64,000 bases of DNA from Sipunculus nudus (taxonomy: Eukaryota; Annelida; Sipuncula; Golfingiida; Sipunculidae), in assembly GCA_026874595.1 (NCBI GenBank), contig CM049318.1, positions 58,874,250 through 58,938,249 on the forward strand, in the 5' to 3' direction. A program made the translations under genes and the position numbers. Shown in pieces: positions 22,725 to 35,965 of this stretch. The notes under the pieces are model-generated. The model was given only the letters and a program-made list of their open reading frames with translations. It did not search any database and was not told where the DNA came from. Position 1 is the first letter of the stretch. Each line of letters begins with the position of its first letter.

Positions 22725-23239
22725 TACTGCTTTATGCCTTAGAATGACGTCACGATGATGTTCCAAGGAAGTTTACTGAAAAATGTGTTGCCAAAGACAA
22801 TATGGCTCCATAGAAATGACCATTGGGTGATGAAATAATAATTTTAGTGTTTCTTATTTTATCAGATCAACATAGAGCTTTCAAAAATTAGTGTGTTCAG
22901 CATCCAGTCAAAAAAAATCCTGAGGATATCTAATGTTCTTATGGCAAAGAACCCGCTTCTTAATTAACAGAGAGACATTCACAATGTCCAAAATACGGAA
23001 GGAAACTCAGACATAAAAGCAGGTCACCGTCTCTAGCTAAAATAAAACCGGGAAACTTAAGAGTAACTAAGAGAAACATAAAAGGGCCCTTTCCGGATAA
23101 GATTAAACCGTCACGATGATTTAGCATCGTCACGCTTGCCTGATCACGCTGAACCTTTCCCGGTTAATTGTACTTTTTATTGATCGTTTTATGACACTGT
23201 CATAAGAACATGGGCATTTCGTACAGTGATTACAGTGTA
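22725..23239. other. Spacer between two mobile elements
   Basis: Nothing recognised apart from a TGACGTCA palindrome at 22745-22752. Confidence 0.5.
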
Positions 23240-23501
23240 CAGGGGCGGATACAGGAATTTAGATTTGGGGGTGGGGGGGGGGGGGGCTCACATTGCGAGG
23301 CCGCGAAGCGCTATGGAGGAAGGGATTGGGAAGGGGGTATTCCTCCCAGGTGTAAATTTTTTTTAAAAGTTTAGGTTGTAATCGTGCAATCTGGGGTAGC
23401 TTTAATGCATTATAACGCAAGACATTCATTGTAACTGGAAGCGTGACGGTGTACTTTGAGTTCTTACCCCTGCGCCCCCCTCCCCCTAAATCCGCCCCCT
23501 G
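23240..23501. mobile_element. 262-bp MITE with CAGGGGCGGAT ends
   Basis: The left end is CAGGGGCGGATACAGGAATT, followed by a long G tract. The right end, reverse complemented, is CAGGGGGCGGATTTAGGGGG. A related, longer element lies at 39801-40352 and shares the right-end words CTGCGCC..CTAAATCCG. Target-site duplication is not convincing. hAT-like by end sequence only. Confidence 0.65.
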
Positions 23502-23969
23502 TGTTTGAATTACAAGAGACGACAGTGTTCTTTCCTAACTCAGAATTTCAGCAAAATTTATTGCTAATTATAGTTTGTTTCCTTAATTGTGCCCTGCATG
23601 ATGACATTTTCCGAAACTTGGCATCATCAAATACGGTCACATGCATATGAATTGGTGCCCTGACGATTCGGTGAGACCTCTGACCTATTGTCTTTACGTG
23701 GAGTTCATTCGTGTGTCTATTTTGATGAACATTCAACAAACCTTTAGCTCAGAGGTGGTTTATGTATTGGCATGTATTTACATGTCCTCGGACACAAGAC
23801 TCATTTCGCCACCTGTACAGTTGTTTTTTCCATCCTGCATCCATGATCATATCTCAAGAATGGTTTTATGTATTGGCCTGAAATTTGCACTCCCATAGAT
23901 TTTGGAAAGCTTACACTCTTATGTAAATTTGGTAGCGCCGCCTGTATTTTTTTTTTTTTTTTGCATGGC
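23502..23969. other. Unassigned spacer
   Basis: Several overlapping short frames on both strands (23.45-24.0 kb), none with a recognisable product. Contains a T17-18 run at about 23946. Confidence 0.4.
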
Positions 23970-24039
23970 CCGATCCAGACACGAACCTCAGGAGAGGCCT
24001 GATGCATTTTTGCACACCATCCGTGTGTCTATTTTGGAT

Positions 24040-24348
24040 AAAATCACACATATGAGGAATAAGAGATATACAGACCGATACAGAGGTTTATACCGCCAGA
24101 AGAAAAGAAACATAGGGGGAGATACAGAGTTGTTTACAAAGAGGAAATCAGAGAGATACAGAGAGAGATGCAGAGATATGTACAGTGAGAACATAGGAAA
24201 TACAGAGATAAAGAAGAAAAAAAAAACAGAATGGGAGATACAGAGATGTATACAATGAGAAAAAACAGAGAGAAAAACAGAGAGATGCAGGGATATGTAC
24301 AGTGAGAAGATACAGAAATACAGAGAGATACGGTTATATGTACAGTGA

Positions 24349-24392
<44 letters not shown>

Positions 24393-24640
24393 GAGACATA
24401 GATATATATAGAGAAGAGAGAAACAGAGAGATATACAGAGATATGTACAGTGAGAAACACTGTTAGATAAACAGAGCAATACAGAGATACAGGAATATGT
24501 ACACTGAGAAAAACAGAGAGATACAGAGAAACAGAGAGAGAGAAAGATAGAGAGATGCAGATAGAGAGAGAAAGAAAAAAAAAGAAAGAGAGAATGAGAG
24601 AGAGGCAGACAGGCAGACAGAGAAAGAGGTAAAAAAAACT
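24040..24640. repeat. AG-rich degenerate minisatellite
   Basis: Units of the form GAGATACAGAGATATGTACA followed by GTGAGAAAAACAGA recur about every 40-60 bases, grading into (GA)n and (GACA)n. The complementary strand is open for 229 codons of Leu/Ser/Cys/His-rich sequence. I attribute this to composition, because stop codons are rare in the complement of AG-rich DNA. Confidence 0.85.
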
Positions 24641-26600
24641 GTTGTAAATTTTCTCTTATGTTCTCGTTAAAAGTCAAATTCTGTGAAAAAAGTGAAGTAA
24701 AAAATTTAAGGTTTTAACAAATGTAAATGAAATGTCCCACGTGACCTGAACCAGCTCAAGGATAAATTTGACCCATACGTCACAATCTGAGCTTGACCTA
24801 GAAATAGATATGGATTACATAATAAGCAATGTCATAAAATCTGCTCAATACTTCAGCATAACGACCTCATTACGGGCTACTGGTTCACGCGGCGACCTCC
24901 TCCCTGCCCATACAAATCCTGTTTACTCATCAGGATATCGATCTGAAGGTAATTCTTTGGGGCATCTGATTTGTAAACTCAACCAGAGAAGTATTTAAAC
25001 TGAATCAACTATATTGCCGCACTTTTAAATGCATCCAATATTTACGTGTTTATTTATATCAAGTTTACATTGATAGTCAGTCAACTTGCAGCTTTACCAG
25101 TTCGCACAGTTGGAGCTCATGGCGAGCTAAACTGATAGAGCTTTCTTCGAGTCATACGTTAAACAGTACTGCGACTGCCATCGATCTTATCGCTTCATTA
25201 TCACTGTACACAGCCGGTTATCTAAAGCTGCCCATTCACCTACCTTTTGTAAAAGAATTTATGTGATTTCTGGCTTCCTCTGTGTATATATTAGTGATTT
25301 AAGGATGATTTTGGTTGTGGAAAGTTCTTATAACGCCTTCATGAAGGACTGCCTATTATGCGGAGGTAGAAAGGTCACTTGTTGCAAAACGCTATTTGCA
25401 AAGCTATGGCTTATTGACATGCTGCCAGATGCCTTTGTTGAATTTGTTTTGATTATTTTGGCTGGCCTACAAATATTGTACACATGTTGATATAAACAAA
25501 ACAAGCAGCCTGTGCATAGTAATATCCACGTTTTCTGGCCGTTTTTTTATAAAAGCTGCAATTAATTACCTTTAGACTATAAAGGTCATATAGGTGATTG
25601 GGCCCCTTTAACATCAGGCTATGAGTGATGGAAAAACGGGGAAATATAAAACCTAAAGCGTGAATCCAATCTTAATTTTATTGGGGGGGGCAAAAGAAGG
25701 TAATGTTGCTTATTTGTACTATGGCACAAGAGAATGAGGATCAGAAAACAGCAGGACATTATCATATAAATGACACACTTTTACACCTTTGAACGTACAT
25801 ACCAAACCTAACACAAACAAACCAAAGGGTAGATCACATCGCTATGGCAACCAGTCTTTTCGTGTGCATCGCACCAATTGGGTATCTGGTCAACATAACA
25901 TAACATGTATATCGTCAACGTAAGATGCCTGTGTGCCGTCAGAAATTAATCAATACGCAAAGGGTTAACAAGATGCTCAGTTTTAACGGAAATGCTCTCG
26001 TACATGGTAGGTGTTGTTCGAAAGTATACAAATATTTCTAAGACCGTTCTGATTCACTTTGAACTACAGCGTGGCTGTGGGCCACGAGGCGTTGTCAAAA
26101 ATTACAAAAATATTTACATCCTCATCGAGAGTTACAGAGCAGTTTTCTGCATTGGATAGCGTGGCACTCTGACCGTCCGCAGACTCTCTTATGCCGCTAG
26201 GTGGTCCCAGACTCCCCCAGCTGGAGAGTTATAACGCCATATATTTCTTTTTTTTTGTACCATTTAGCTGTATGACTAAATATATATAAACGAGTCAAAC
26301 ATAGCGCTATATGCCTAGATAAATAAACGAGTTATCGGCCTATAGTCCGTAACTGAATTTGTTGTGGTCGATGTTATCTGTGCCTTTCGGTGTGGGTATC
26401 CTTCCATAATTAGTCGATTTGGAAGTGGTAAAAAAAGTGTTAATCTGCTCTAAACTTTGCCGATACACCTTGCCTTGCCTAAAAACTCTATCCGCAGATA
26501 TATTCTCGTCTGGACGCTGCCTTCGGAAACTTCATTTCGCATCCCCGTGCCATGTCGAACGTTGACAGGTTAATTAGGGCCCCGCTTGACAAGCCTTACC
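24641..26600. other. Intergenic DNA, nothing recognised
   Basis: Short frames at 24768-24998 and 25263-25490 have no recognisable domain and no shared splice logic. No repeat family from this window is seen here apart from a G8 tract at about 25682. Confidence 0.45.
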
Positions 26601-26614
26601 CTATAGTGATCACC

Positions 26615-27390
26615 GTGTCAGTTCGTCCTTCCGTCCGTCCGTCCTTCCGTCAGTGACACTTTCTTTCGCGCACGATAACTCAACAACAACATACTGAAGC
26701 TTTCCCAAATTCACAGTGATGATTGGTACCTATGAGGGCTCCAGACCTGTTGAATTACAGACATGTCGGAATTCCAATATGGCCGCCACAGCCCAATCGC
26801 TGATTTTCTTTCGCACACAATAACTCAACAACAACATTCTGCAGCTTTCCCAAATTTACAGGGATGATTTGTACCTAGGAGGGCTCCAGACCTATTGAAT
26901 TACAGACCTGTTGGAATTCCAATATGGCCGCCACAGCCCGATCGCTGGTTTTCTTTAGCGCGCATTAACTCAACAACAACCTACTGCAGTTTTTCCCAAA
27001 GTCACAGGGATGATTGGTACCTATAAGGACTCCAGAACCAATTGAATTACAGACCTGTCGGAATTCCAATATTGCCGCCACAGCCCAATCGCTGATTTTC
27101 TTTCGCACACAATAACTCAACAACAACATACTTCAGCTTTCCCAAATTAATAGGGATGGTTGGTACATAAGAGGGCTCCAGACCTATTGAATTACAGACC
27201 TGTTGGAATTCCAATATGGCCGCCACAGCCCGATCACTGATTTTCTTTCGCACGCGATAACTCAACAACAACCCTGCTGCAACTTTCCAAATTTCACAGG
27301 GATCATTGGTGCTTATGAGGGCTCCAGACCTATTGAATTACAGACTTGCTCAAAATCAAATATGGCTAACAGACTACATTCGGTGATTTT
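26615..27390 (+). repeat. 145-bp tandem repeat, five units plus partial
   Basis: The word ACTCAACAACAAC occurs at 26678, 26823, 26968, 27115 and 27260, giving spacings of 145, 145, 147 and 145. Each unit also carries TTTCCCAAATT, GGGCTCCAGACC, TTGAATTACAGAC, AATTCCAATATGGCCGCCAC and GATTTTCTTTCGCAC. A (CCGT/CCTT)n run precedes the array at 26620-26655. Units are close but not identical. No frame is conserved across all units. The CCGTCCGT leader also occurs alone near 43540. Confidence 0.9.
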
Positions 27391-29905
27391 TTATTGCACA
27401 CTTTTTTCAGACAAATCTTCTTCAATATCATTTGATCCAGTAGGATTTTTTCCCTAATGCATATTGATAAATACCTGTTTCTGTTTGTCATATTTTTCAA
27501 ATTTAACTTAATTTTTCACCCATATGTTACTCTCTTTACACAGCGCTTTAACTATAGGCCTACTTCCTATATCATAAGCGCTGTTTGTTATGACCTCGTA
27601 TCCTGAATTGCAACACCAGAGGGGAGCACTGTATTTTTGTCCAATCAGATGAGACCTTGTGCTGGAAGACAGAGCCAAGCGAGGAATACACGGAGCAAAT
27701 CATGTTCATTTCGTTCTGCGTGACAGCTCATCGCCCCGGTAACCGTCTGAACAGGCCACAGGCTCAGAGAGAATTGCCCTAGACGTGCTTTGCTTAGGGC
27801 CTTGGGCACATGGGATGCCCGGCCGGTGACCTGTAATTCAAACGAAACATAACAACAAAGGATGCGTGCTCACCTCGCTGGCTGGTTTCAGTTCTGCAGA
27901 CAACAGATATATGTCTACGCTAACACAGCCATAATGTCATAATCGAATCGGTCGATGATGCGAGAATACAGAGGGAGCAATTAAAATTCAACCGTAAACT
28001 GATATAAAACGGCGCTTGAAGCGCAGCTATGGGCGGAGCCAGGATGCCTGTCGAGTGTTTGTTTATTGGCATCAGGTTGGCTGCTTGTCACATCATACGC
28101 ACGTTTCTTTCAGCGGACAACGAACCGCCATCTGGTGTCTAAATATATCATAAATGGTCAAAGCTGGCAGCGTGAAAATTAGTTGCTTCTTTAGAAGCGC
28201 AAGATTTCCGCTGCCTCGGGAGCGTACCCATATGTAAACTAGTCCAGCAAACGCGGGGCCTTCTGAGGACCATTGTCCGACCACATCTAGTTTCTCCCAG
28301 TTTCATGAAACTGCTCATGGGGGCTGCCATTTTGCGGACACTAAAATTCGGATCTCACCAGTTGCTTGTCGGTATTTTTGGTAAACCGTTAGTTTACATA
28401 ATTTGTGAATTACGCATGTCTGAATTTACATAACGTAGTTTGCAGGTCGGTGATTACGGCTTTCCATTTTTGATCAGTATTCGGATTTTATGAGTTTGCG
28501 GTAACTTTATTGCAGACAAAAATCTACAGTCACTTAATACAGTTGTTAGCGAAGCTTCGGCTTTTAATGTTTACTATTGGAGCATAGTGGCTCGGTGACT
28601 GATTCATTAATCATTGATATGCTCGGGTAACAAAACACAAATTATTTGAATTAAAATAGATTACATAAGCATACAAATTGTATAATTCATTTTATTATTA
28701 TAATAGCACAGAGATCAATAACAGACAGAAACCTTATAAATGGAGCTACCCATTTCAAATTTCATTTGTATAAAAAAAAACTAATAATATAAGGTTATAT
28801 ATAAAGACTCCTGGAATACTAGATTTAAGGTTAAATACAAAGATATAATGAGAATAAGGGTTTCTTGCAATTTCTTGGAATTTCGTTACAGGCGGCCATT
28901 TTTCACACAGATGTAAAAAAAATATTAATTTGCATTCATTTTACCCTTTTGACAAAATTCGCGGTGGAAGAATTGTTTTGATTCATCAGCCGTCGTCTGA
29001 GCATTGTTTTGTGCATTGTTGTGTTTGACCCGCCGCTGATTAGTTCACCCCGGCAGTTCTGGGCCGTGATTGGTGCCGAAGCTGACCACTTTAATTTCCC
29101 ATAATTCTCCAATCTCTGTGTTGTCCGTTCAAGCAGTGCTGTCCTGTCTAACATTCAGGTAGACGACAGATCATAATCTATCATAAAATGGAGGATAAAT
29201 GAATATTGGGGATAAAACCATGCTAATTTATACTTATTAGCGAAGTGATCAGAAATTAACTTTTTCAGTTGCTGTTTGCAGGCACATAGGCGCGGTGGAA
29301 TTAATGACTTTCTGTACTTCCGCTGGGTTACTGTGGCATTTTCGTTCCTGAATTATTGATGACTGTTGCGTCATAATTCGGAAACTGAGTCGATTGGAAT
29401 GGTACATATTTATGAAACAAAATCGTTTCCTCTAAATTACAAGCGGTCTTCTCCCACAACAAAGAGCAATTTAAACTTATTTCCTTTTGTGAGTTGTGTT
29501 GATTTTAACTACCACCCGCGACTTTGAAAAATGAAGCCCAAGAAAGTTGCTCCAGAAAGAAACAGTTGGTTCGAGTTCCGGGCAGCGCGTTTTAAAAATA
29601 TCAAACCAGTCATGTACAGTTTAGTCTTCATATTTTCTTTAAGGTTCAGAAAAGGCCTATAAATTTTGGATAGACTTAAAAGATATTTTTTAGAAAATTT
29701 GTCTGAATAATGTATAAAGAGTTAATAATAAAATTTCCGAAATTTAGAAATTCTGGCAAAGAGGTTATATTTGATCACTTTAAGTCCGACGTTAATTAAA
29801 CAAAACGTCAGATGAATTTGACAAAACAGTGCCATTATAAGTACACGCATTGATTACCCAGGCACTGATGTTAATACCCAGCTACAGATAGCCTGATACA
29901 CGTGA
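27391..29905. other. Intergenic DNA, partly GC-richer, nothing recognised
   Basis: No domain-bearing frame. A 72-codon minus-strand frame (28936-29154) is preceded immediately by a stop codon and has no firm match. A short plus frame at 29531 (MKPKKVAPERNSWFEFRAAR, 43 codons) has a good start context but no match either. Either could be a small exon; nothing proves it. Confidence 0.35.
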
Positions 29906-29911
29906 TATGAC

Positions 29912-30030
29912 TAGGGGTGCGCGATATTATCGATATATCGGTATATCGCGATACGGTGATTCGCATATTGGGGAACACGATACAGTTTTCAAATATCGAC
30001 ATTTTCGATATTTTGTTGAACGTAACGAAA
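29912..30030 (+). mobile_element. hAT-like transposon terminus
   Basis: TAGGGGTGCGCGATATTATC is followed by TCGATATATCGGTATATCGC and later ATATCGACATTTTCGATATT. GGGGTGC(A/G)CGATA ends with TATCG palindromes recall termini of animal hAT elements. The opposite end was not found in the window, so this is a fragment or a truncated copy. Confidence 0.4.
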
Positions 30031-32655
30031 ACTGATTTTTATAGTAAAAATAATATAACATTATACAGTTAAAATAATACAGTTAAAAATGAAGAAGGCC
30101 TGGGATTAATGATAGGCTTAAAGTGTAAGCCGCCCCAGTGTCTTCAGGCTTTTAGTAGGAAATTTAAGTTTGTCTATATACCAAAGATCTCAGGGCTGAT
30201 ACATTTAATGTGCATGTCTGCTCCATGGCTTATTGGTATACGAGAAATATTTTCATACAGCAGACAGGAAGAAGTGCTGAAAACGGTCATAATAATTAAT
30301 CATGCATTGTTATTCCCTCGTCATATTTTATGATAACTGCAAGAAGAGCAAGTGTCAAGTTAGCAGTATCATAGTTTATGAACGGCATGCAGCCTTTCGA
30401 TGTGGTACATGGAAGTCATTGTGCACTCCATCTATAGCTCTCTATGCTAGACCACAGTCCAGAAGTCTCTATCTGACAAGTTTTTTTGCACATGTAATGC
30501 CAAAAGAACACTTTGATTTTATTTTTTTCCTTATATACTGTCAATAACAAGTAAGTATTTGACAAAGTATTTATTAGTAAGTATTATTGCCAAATTCGTG
30601 TTTTAAATAAACTGATTTGCATGACAATTTTTGTCATTATATTTAACATGATAAAGAATTATCATTATAATAATTATAATTTTTATATACCATATTGTTC
30701 CCGCAGTAACCTCGCCGCAATGAGAATGAGTAATTTTTAATGTACACATCATTTTGACTGATTCTTGCGTGTTTTTTATTGCGTGGGGTTACCCGAGAAA
30801 ACAGCTGAACTGCCTTCGACAAAGACAGGAATGCCTCATAACACAACAGACCTACAACGCAAGATTCAATAGTGCATATGAATAACCCCTGCTGTCAGTA
30901 ACGGATTTAAGTATTTTAGCCTGACATTTGACCCAGCCACTGACCCGCTTGCACGGTCAGTGAATTTGCAAACAACATGTGACTCTCTGTCCCTTAGCAC
31001 TCATTTCTTATGTCAGCATGCGATAATGGGTAATCCTCATTCATCTAGGTTATCATTTGGCATAATGTTGAAATGACCACAACAAATAGCTTGCATTTAC
31101 ATTTGCAACAACTCTGTAAACAGTTGTATTACGTAAACTGTCCAAGGAAGCATGTGCATAAGTTTGTTTGTAATTACAATACCGCGTCACGGATATTACA
31201 CAGCAAAATAGATCCACAGGTTGATGAACATATAAAATATGTTTCACGGACAATTAAGTTCTGTTGGTTATTTGCCATGGATGTTGACGGTGCATATTCT
31301 ATATTTGCTCCATTTACTTCATTTTGGCAATTTACACATCTCAGGCGAAATGGTTCGATTTGGGCGTATATCGTGCTGTGTGACTGAATGTATTCAGAAG
31401 GTTTCATCATCTTGACATTCACAGATAGACCTTTTGTGTGGAGAATGAACACAGGCGTGTGATAGAATGTCAACATGGACATTACCCGGCCGATAATCAG
31501 AGAAAAAAACAGGGCTCCGCTACGCAGGCCTTCCGTCAAGTTTTCAATAATTGATCTCTATTTCCTTTTTAGTGGTTTCCCACTGAATATCTATATTTTA
31601 TTTTAAATTTTAGAATAAAAAATTTAGCAAACAATCCTCTTTTCATTTAATACACACGCACACCCTAACCCCCAGTAAAAAGCCTGGTTTACCGGCTTTA
31701 TCAGATAGTTTAAAATATTTAAGGATGGGGCTATCGCAACGCCATCTTTCAGAAACTACGCCAGCTCAATCGGTATATGTAAAAAAAGACCACATATGAA
31801 CCCGGTCGATGTGAACTTGCCCCGTCGAAAACCATTTAGCACAAACCCAGCCGAAGTCTATTGGACCTATCTCAACGCAATAACGTGTAATATGCTCGTA
31901 TATTTTGAATATCTGTTCATGATGTTGAAGCTGTTTTCACTTTCTCTGTGACCGCTTCTTATATAGACAACAGATGAACATAATATTAAATTATATACAA
32001 TACTAGGGTTTTCTTTCTAGATCAGCTGTCCTGTGAAATTTCGCTTAAACACTCGATCGCTTCTTTCTCTATTTTCCTGTACCTGGGCAATGTTTCTATG
32101 TAGAACAATGATATTGAATTTTCAGTGAGTCCAACGCCACTGTAATCATCTTCGGGCTTTTTAGCAATATGGCTCTGGCCATTGATTAATTTAACAAGAA
32201 TATTGTCGTTTCCATGCGATTATCATGTTTCTTCTCAAGGCGTCCATCCACAGTTGCCATATAAAAGACGTTTCCTCTCCGTTGGGATTTAAGTAACTGT
32301 TTTTTTTTTTTTTTTATTATTTACTTTTTTAAACCAAGTCCATTTTGTCTAGTAGAGTCTGCTGTTTTCTTTCAAATTAGGGGGTCTATCATTTTTCTGC
32401 CCCAGGAGTGTCATTTTAGAAAAGAGGATTTTAGAAAACCGAGAAGGGCTCAACAACCCGGCACAGGTAAACAAGTGTGCCGGGAATCCCAAAAGAAATT
32501 GACCAGAAATCTTGCCTTCAAAGAAACGGCGCAAGACGCAAAATCAATATTTCCGTATTATTCCATTGCCCCTGAATATAAGGTCGGAGGGGAGGGGACT
32601 AGCTGTCCCTGCGCCACCCTGAATCCACCCCGAGTCACCTGTCCGTTTGATCTTT
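30031..32655. other. Intergenic DNA with unrecognised open frames
   Basis: Open frames overlap on both strands at 31073-31387 (plus) and 31174-31539 (minus, no ATG at its edge). Neither has a recognised domain. A T20-type run lies at 32300-32316. No repeat family from this window was identified here. Confidence 0.35.
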
Positions 32656-32659
32656 AATT

Positions 32660-32900
32660 GTACAGGCTTAATCCATTAGATGTGGGTGTGTATCCGGCAC
32701 ATGAGCTGGATTCAGGAACGTTATAAAAAATATTCACAAATTTACATTCACTTAAGCACGAATGAACCTGTAACATGGGCCGATAAAGTGAATGAAAGCA
32801 CGGTTCTGCGAGCAGCCCTAGAAAGCGACCCCCCTCCCCACCCCTACACACACACACAAGGTGGAGGCTTGCAATCCTTGGACTCCAGATTTGTAGTTAT
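32660..32900 (+). repeat. Interspersed repeat family R, copy 2
   Basis: Carries the family motifs ATTAGATGTGGGTGTGTATC, CGGCACATGAGCTGGATTCA, GGAACGTTATAAAAAATATTCACAAATTTACATTCACTT (collinear with copy 1), TGGGCCGATAAAGTGAATG and GGTGGAGGCTTGCAATCC. The ATGAACGAAATCT head is missing, and a C/A-rich insertion lies at 32830-32860. Confidence 0.65.
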
Positions 32901-33168
32901 GTTTAATTTCAGTTCATGCCGCTTTCATGGTTTTATTTCCAGTTGCATTTTTACTTTTTTATATGATTTACTAACGCTCGAGGTCACATGACCACAACCA
33001 TTTGCGAAATGTTCAGAAACCGGGACTTGGTGAAAAGGTCGTATAACAACCAACAAACATTCCATAAAATTTTAAAGATAATCTAGATAATTATGTATAC
33101 ATAATAATTCCAATGATTACGAACCACTGTCGCATGGAGCGTTTTTTTTTTTGTCCCATGATGGGCAG

Positions 33169-33356
33169 AATTGGTGTTGGTCAAGCGTGACACTATTGAA
33201 GAACACAGGACTGTTGGCCAAGGATCCTGACGCGGGAACAAATAAATTGTCCATGATACGTGTAGCTGACAGAACTAAGCTTGGTCCACGTTACCTAGAG
33301 AAGAATTTTGAGAAGACAGAGCTTAGCCCACTTTCCTTGTGAAGAGACAATAAAGG
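33169..33356 (+). other. Possible orphan exon
   Basis: The segment begins right after a T-run and CCATGATGGGCAG (acceptor AG at 33167-33168) and ends at AATAAAG/GTATGT, a good donor pattern. In between, one frame runs to a TGA at about 33340-33342 and contains TGLLAKDPDAGTNKLSMIRV and ADRTKLGPRYLEKNFEKTEL. AATAAA lies just after the stop and could instead be a poly(A) signal. I do not recognise the protein. It may be an exon, a processed-pseudogene piece or chance. Confidence 0.2.
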
Positions 33357-33498
33357 TATGTAATACTTTAAATTATCTGCTCGCTCATCACGTGCGCTTT
33401 GTTTACTTGGCCGATGATCGATGCGCCGACTAGCGGTAGAAAGGAAAGCACCACTTGATCGTTTCTCGGCTGACCACTTACTTTAAAGCCCAATGGTA

Positions 33499-33768
33499 CA
33501 GGGGCTCAATTAAGAGGGGATGGGAGGTATATATCCTCCCCCCCCCCCCCGAACCACGGTTTATATATTGCAAATGAAATATATTGATCAATAGATGAAC
33601 ATTCACTTTGGGTCCATTTATGAGTTTACTATGAAATCTTATATCTAAACCTAGTTTATTATTAACTTATACTGGAAACGTAATACCTCATACTTAATTG
33701 TAATTGTAATATATTTGAGATGTGACTAAGTATATATATTTGAAATGTGTCATACAGAGGCTAAAAGG

Positions 33769-33827
<59 letters not shown>

Positions 33828-33867
33828 ACACACACACACACCCCCCAAGATAAATTGACGCCATTAC
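33499..33867 (-). mobile_element. MITE with CAGGGGC-type ends (reverse copy D)
   Basis: The left end is CAGGGGCTCAATTAAGAGGG. The right end, reverse complemented, reads AATGGCGTCAATTTATCTTG followed by a G run. It has the same layout as the copies at 18.2, 19.9 and 60.4 kb but in opposite orientation. A poly-C tract lies near the left end and (TA)n plus (CA)n at 33771-33840. Confidence 0.65.
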
Positions 33868-35965
33868 AATAGTTAAAGCACAAAACAAATTTCTGTACAC
33901 TAACTGACCCTAGAAAAAAATTGACCTGACAACCGTAAGCCACGAATGAACTTGAATGTCACGTTACATGTCATGGGACTTCTCGCAAGTCAAAAGAACG
34001 GAACACACTGCTGACAGCCGATTTGAGGTGCACTTGATAAAAACGTGATGAACTAGTTTGTTTGGCTGTCTGCACACATAAGACCATTACGGAACGAAGA
34101 AACTAGAAATATGCACCCAGGGAGCGCAGACCTCCGCCAAGGCAGCTCATTACTCCCAAATGGCATTGTCAGAAATGCAGAATTTTTCCTTTAAAAAATT
34201 CCTGAGTTCAGATGGTGATCCAAATCTATCCAGATATATATATATATTTCCGATAACAAAGAGGGTGAGTTATAAGTTACAAGCTGTTTGTGTTCAATTT
34301 GTGAATTCAATAATATGTTACTCACGAAAAATTTGGCATTACCAAATTATATAGGAAACCTGCAAAATTAATTTTCAACAGTTATAGATTACTTTAACAG
34401 TTATTTCTGTCTTGTTAACTGCGTAATTAAGATCTTTTTGTGAAGTAAGTCATATGTCGGTTTTCTTAAGCAAGGAGGTAATTTTTCTTCAGTGTGGGGC
34501 GATAGATGTTCTTTAAGTGAATTACACGAAATAATTGTTTTCTCTACAAAACACCTGTAACGAAGAAAATTGCTTATGTTTCAAGATTTATAATGTTGTT
34601 AAAAGGGGCGGCAAGTTCTGTCAGCGCCCCGGACGGCTTAAACTCTAGGCACGCCACTGCGGAGACAAATATAGATTCGGTGAGATTTTCAGACGAATTG
34701 GTTGTACGGCAACGTTTTGTGTAACGTTTTTAGGCGCGATCAACCAAGGCTTCGAACTGGCGGTATCAAGGTGGCGTGACGCCATTTATTAACAGGCACC
34801 TTGATAAACCGAAACGGTGAGCTGGAACAATACTTAAAAAAAAAACTTGATTAAAAGAATACCCATCTAAGTTTCACGAATTTTCAAAAATTTTGTGTCA
34901 CATATCAAAGGGGCCTTATCAGCGTCTGTCAAATCGAAAGGAGAGTCGGGAATCGTAGAGTTGTTCATCTCTTATCTCTTCTTGTTCATCGAAATTCAGA
35001 GATTATTTGGTAACATTTTATTGAAATATCGGTTAAATTTCACGTAACTAGAAAATAAGTTGCTTTATGCAAACGTAGAAATAATTCTGCACGCAGGTAA
35101 ACCAACCGGCAGATTGCGTGCGTGGATTTTTACCAGACGTCACTTCCGTTTCCGTTTTCTGTAAATGTTATAAAGGAAATGTAAGGGTCCTTCTACATTA
35201 TCTTTCTGGTTTAAAGGTCAAAGCCACGTCACTTCCGTTTCCACAGCCTAAAAATTATCCAAACATAGCAATATACATACAAATGACACTTAAAGTTTTA
35301 CCCAGGGCCTCGACTTCAACATGCTGAAGAGTGAATTTCACTTTTTATAAGCTTGAAATAAAACTCTGACAAAGCTAACAAAGCCGAGCTGGCATCATAT
35401 TATAGTCAGCATAGAAATTGGTTGGTTAACATTTGAGCAGGTTTTTTTTTTATTTGAAAATATATCGCTTCTTTTCACTGTGTTGGGAACGCATTTTGCG
35501 GAATGAGACACCTTCCCACAATCCACCTGACAGCGCTAGTGATGACCCTAATGCCTCACGGGAAGCAACATACTTTTTACGTTATCTTTCCCTCGCCTTT
35601 CTTTTCTCTGGGGCAGGGAATGACACGAGAACGAGGCCTGCCTGTCCTATACTTGAATTGACTTGACAGTCGCTTAACGGTTGTGTTTTGTGTTTGTAAA
35701 TATGTTTCGCTGTAGCGTTCTTTGGAAAACCTCCATAATGTCAAACTCACGTACCTTACTCAAGTTGCAGTCAATCAGCTGCTGATGCTAGTACAATACA
35801 CCTTACGTTCTTAACCCCAGCTCTTCCAGCCCTAGGTTAAACTGCAGCAGTGAAACTTTTCCCCCAATAGATACTGTGAGTTTTAAATATTGCACTGTTA
35901 TGTATACCTTCTGTAAGGCCACAATAATGTATAAAAACTAGAGCTTCGCAAGAGTGCATAGACCA
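33868..35965. other. Intergenic DNA, nothing recognised
   Basis: At about 34605-34665, AGCGCCCCGGACGGC and TAGGCACGCCACTGCGG resemble one decayed end of a CAGTGGCG-type MITE. Short frames at 35118-35327 and 35433-35666 have no recognisable product. Confidence 0.4.

Noticed and set aside
23988-24677. 229-codon minus-strand Leu/Ser/Cys-rich frame
   Set aside because: It is the complement of an AG-rich minisatellite. The open frame follows from composition, and another frame in the same region is also open.
28936-29154. Minus-strand frame with a LLERTTQRLEN segment recalling a SNARE-type coiled coil
   Set aside because: Only about 12-15 residues look similar, a stop codon immediately precedes the ATG, and the rest does not match.
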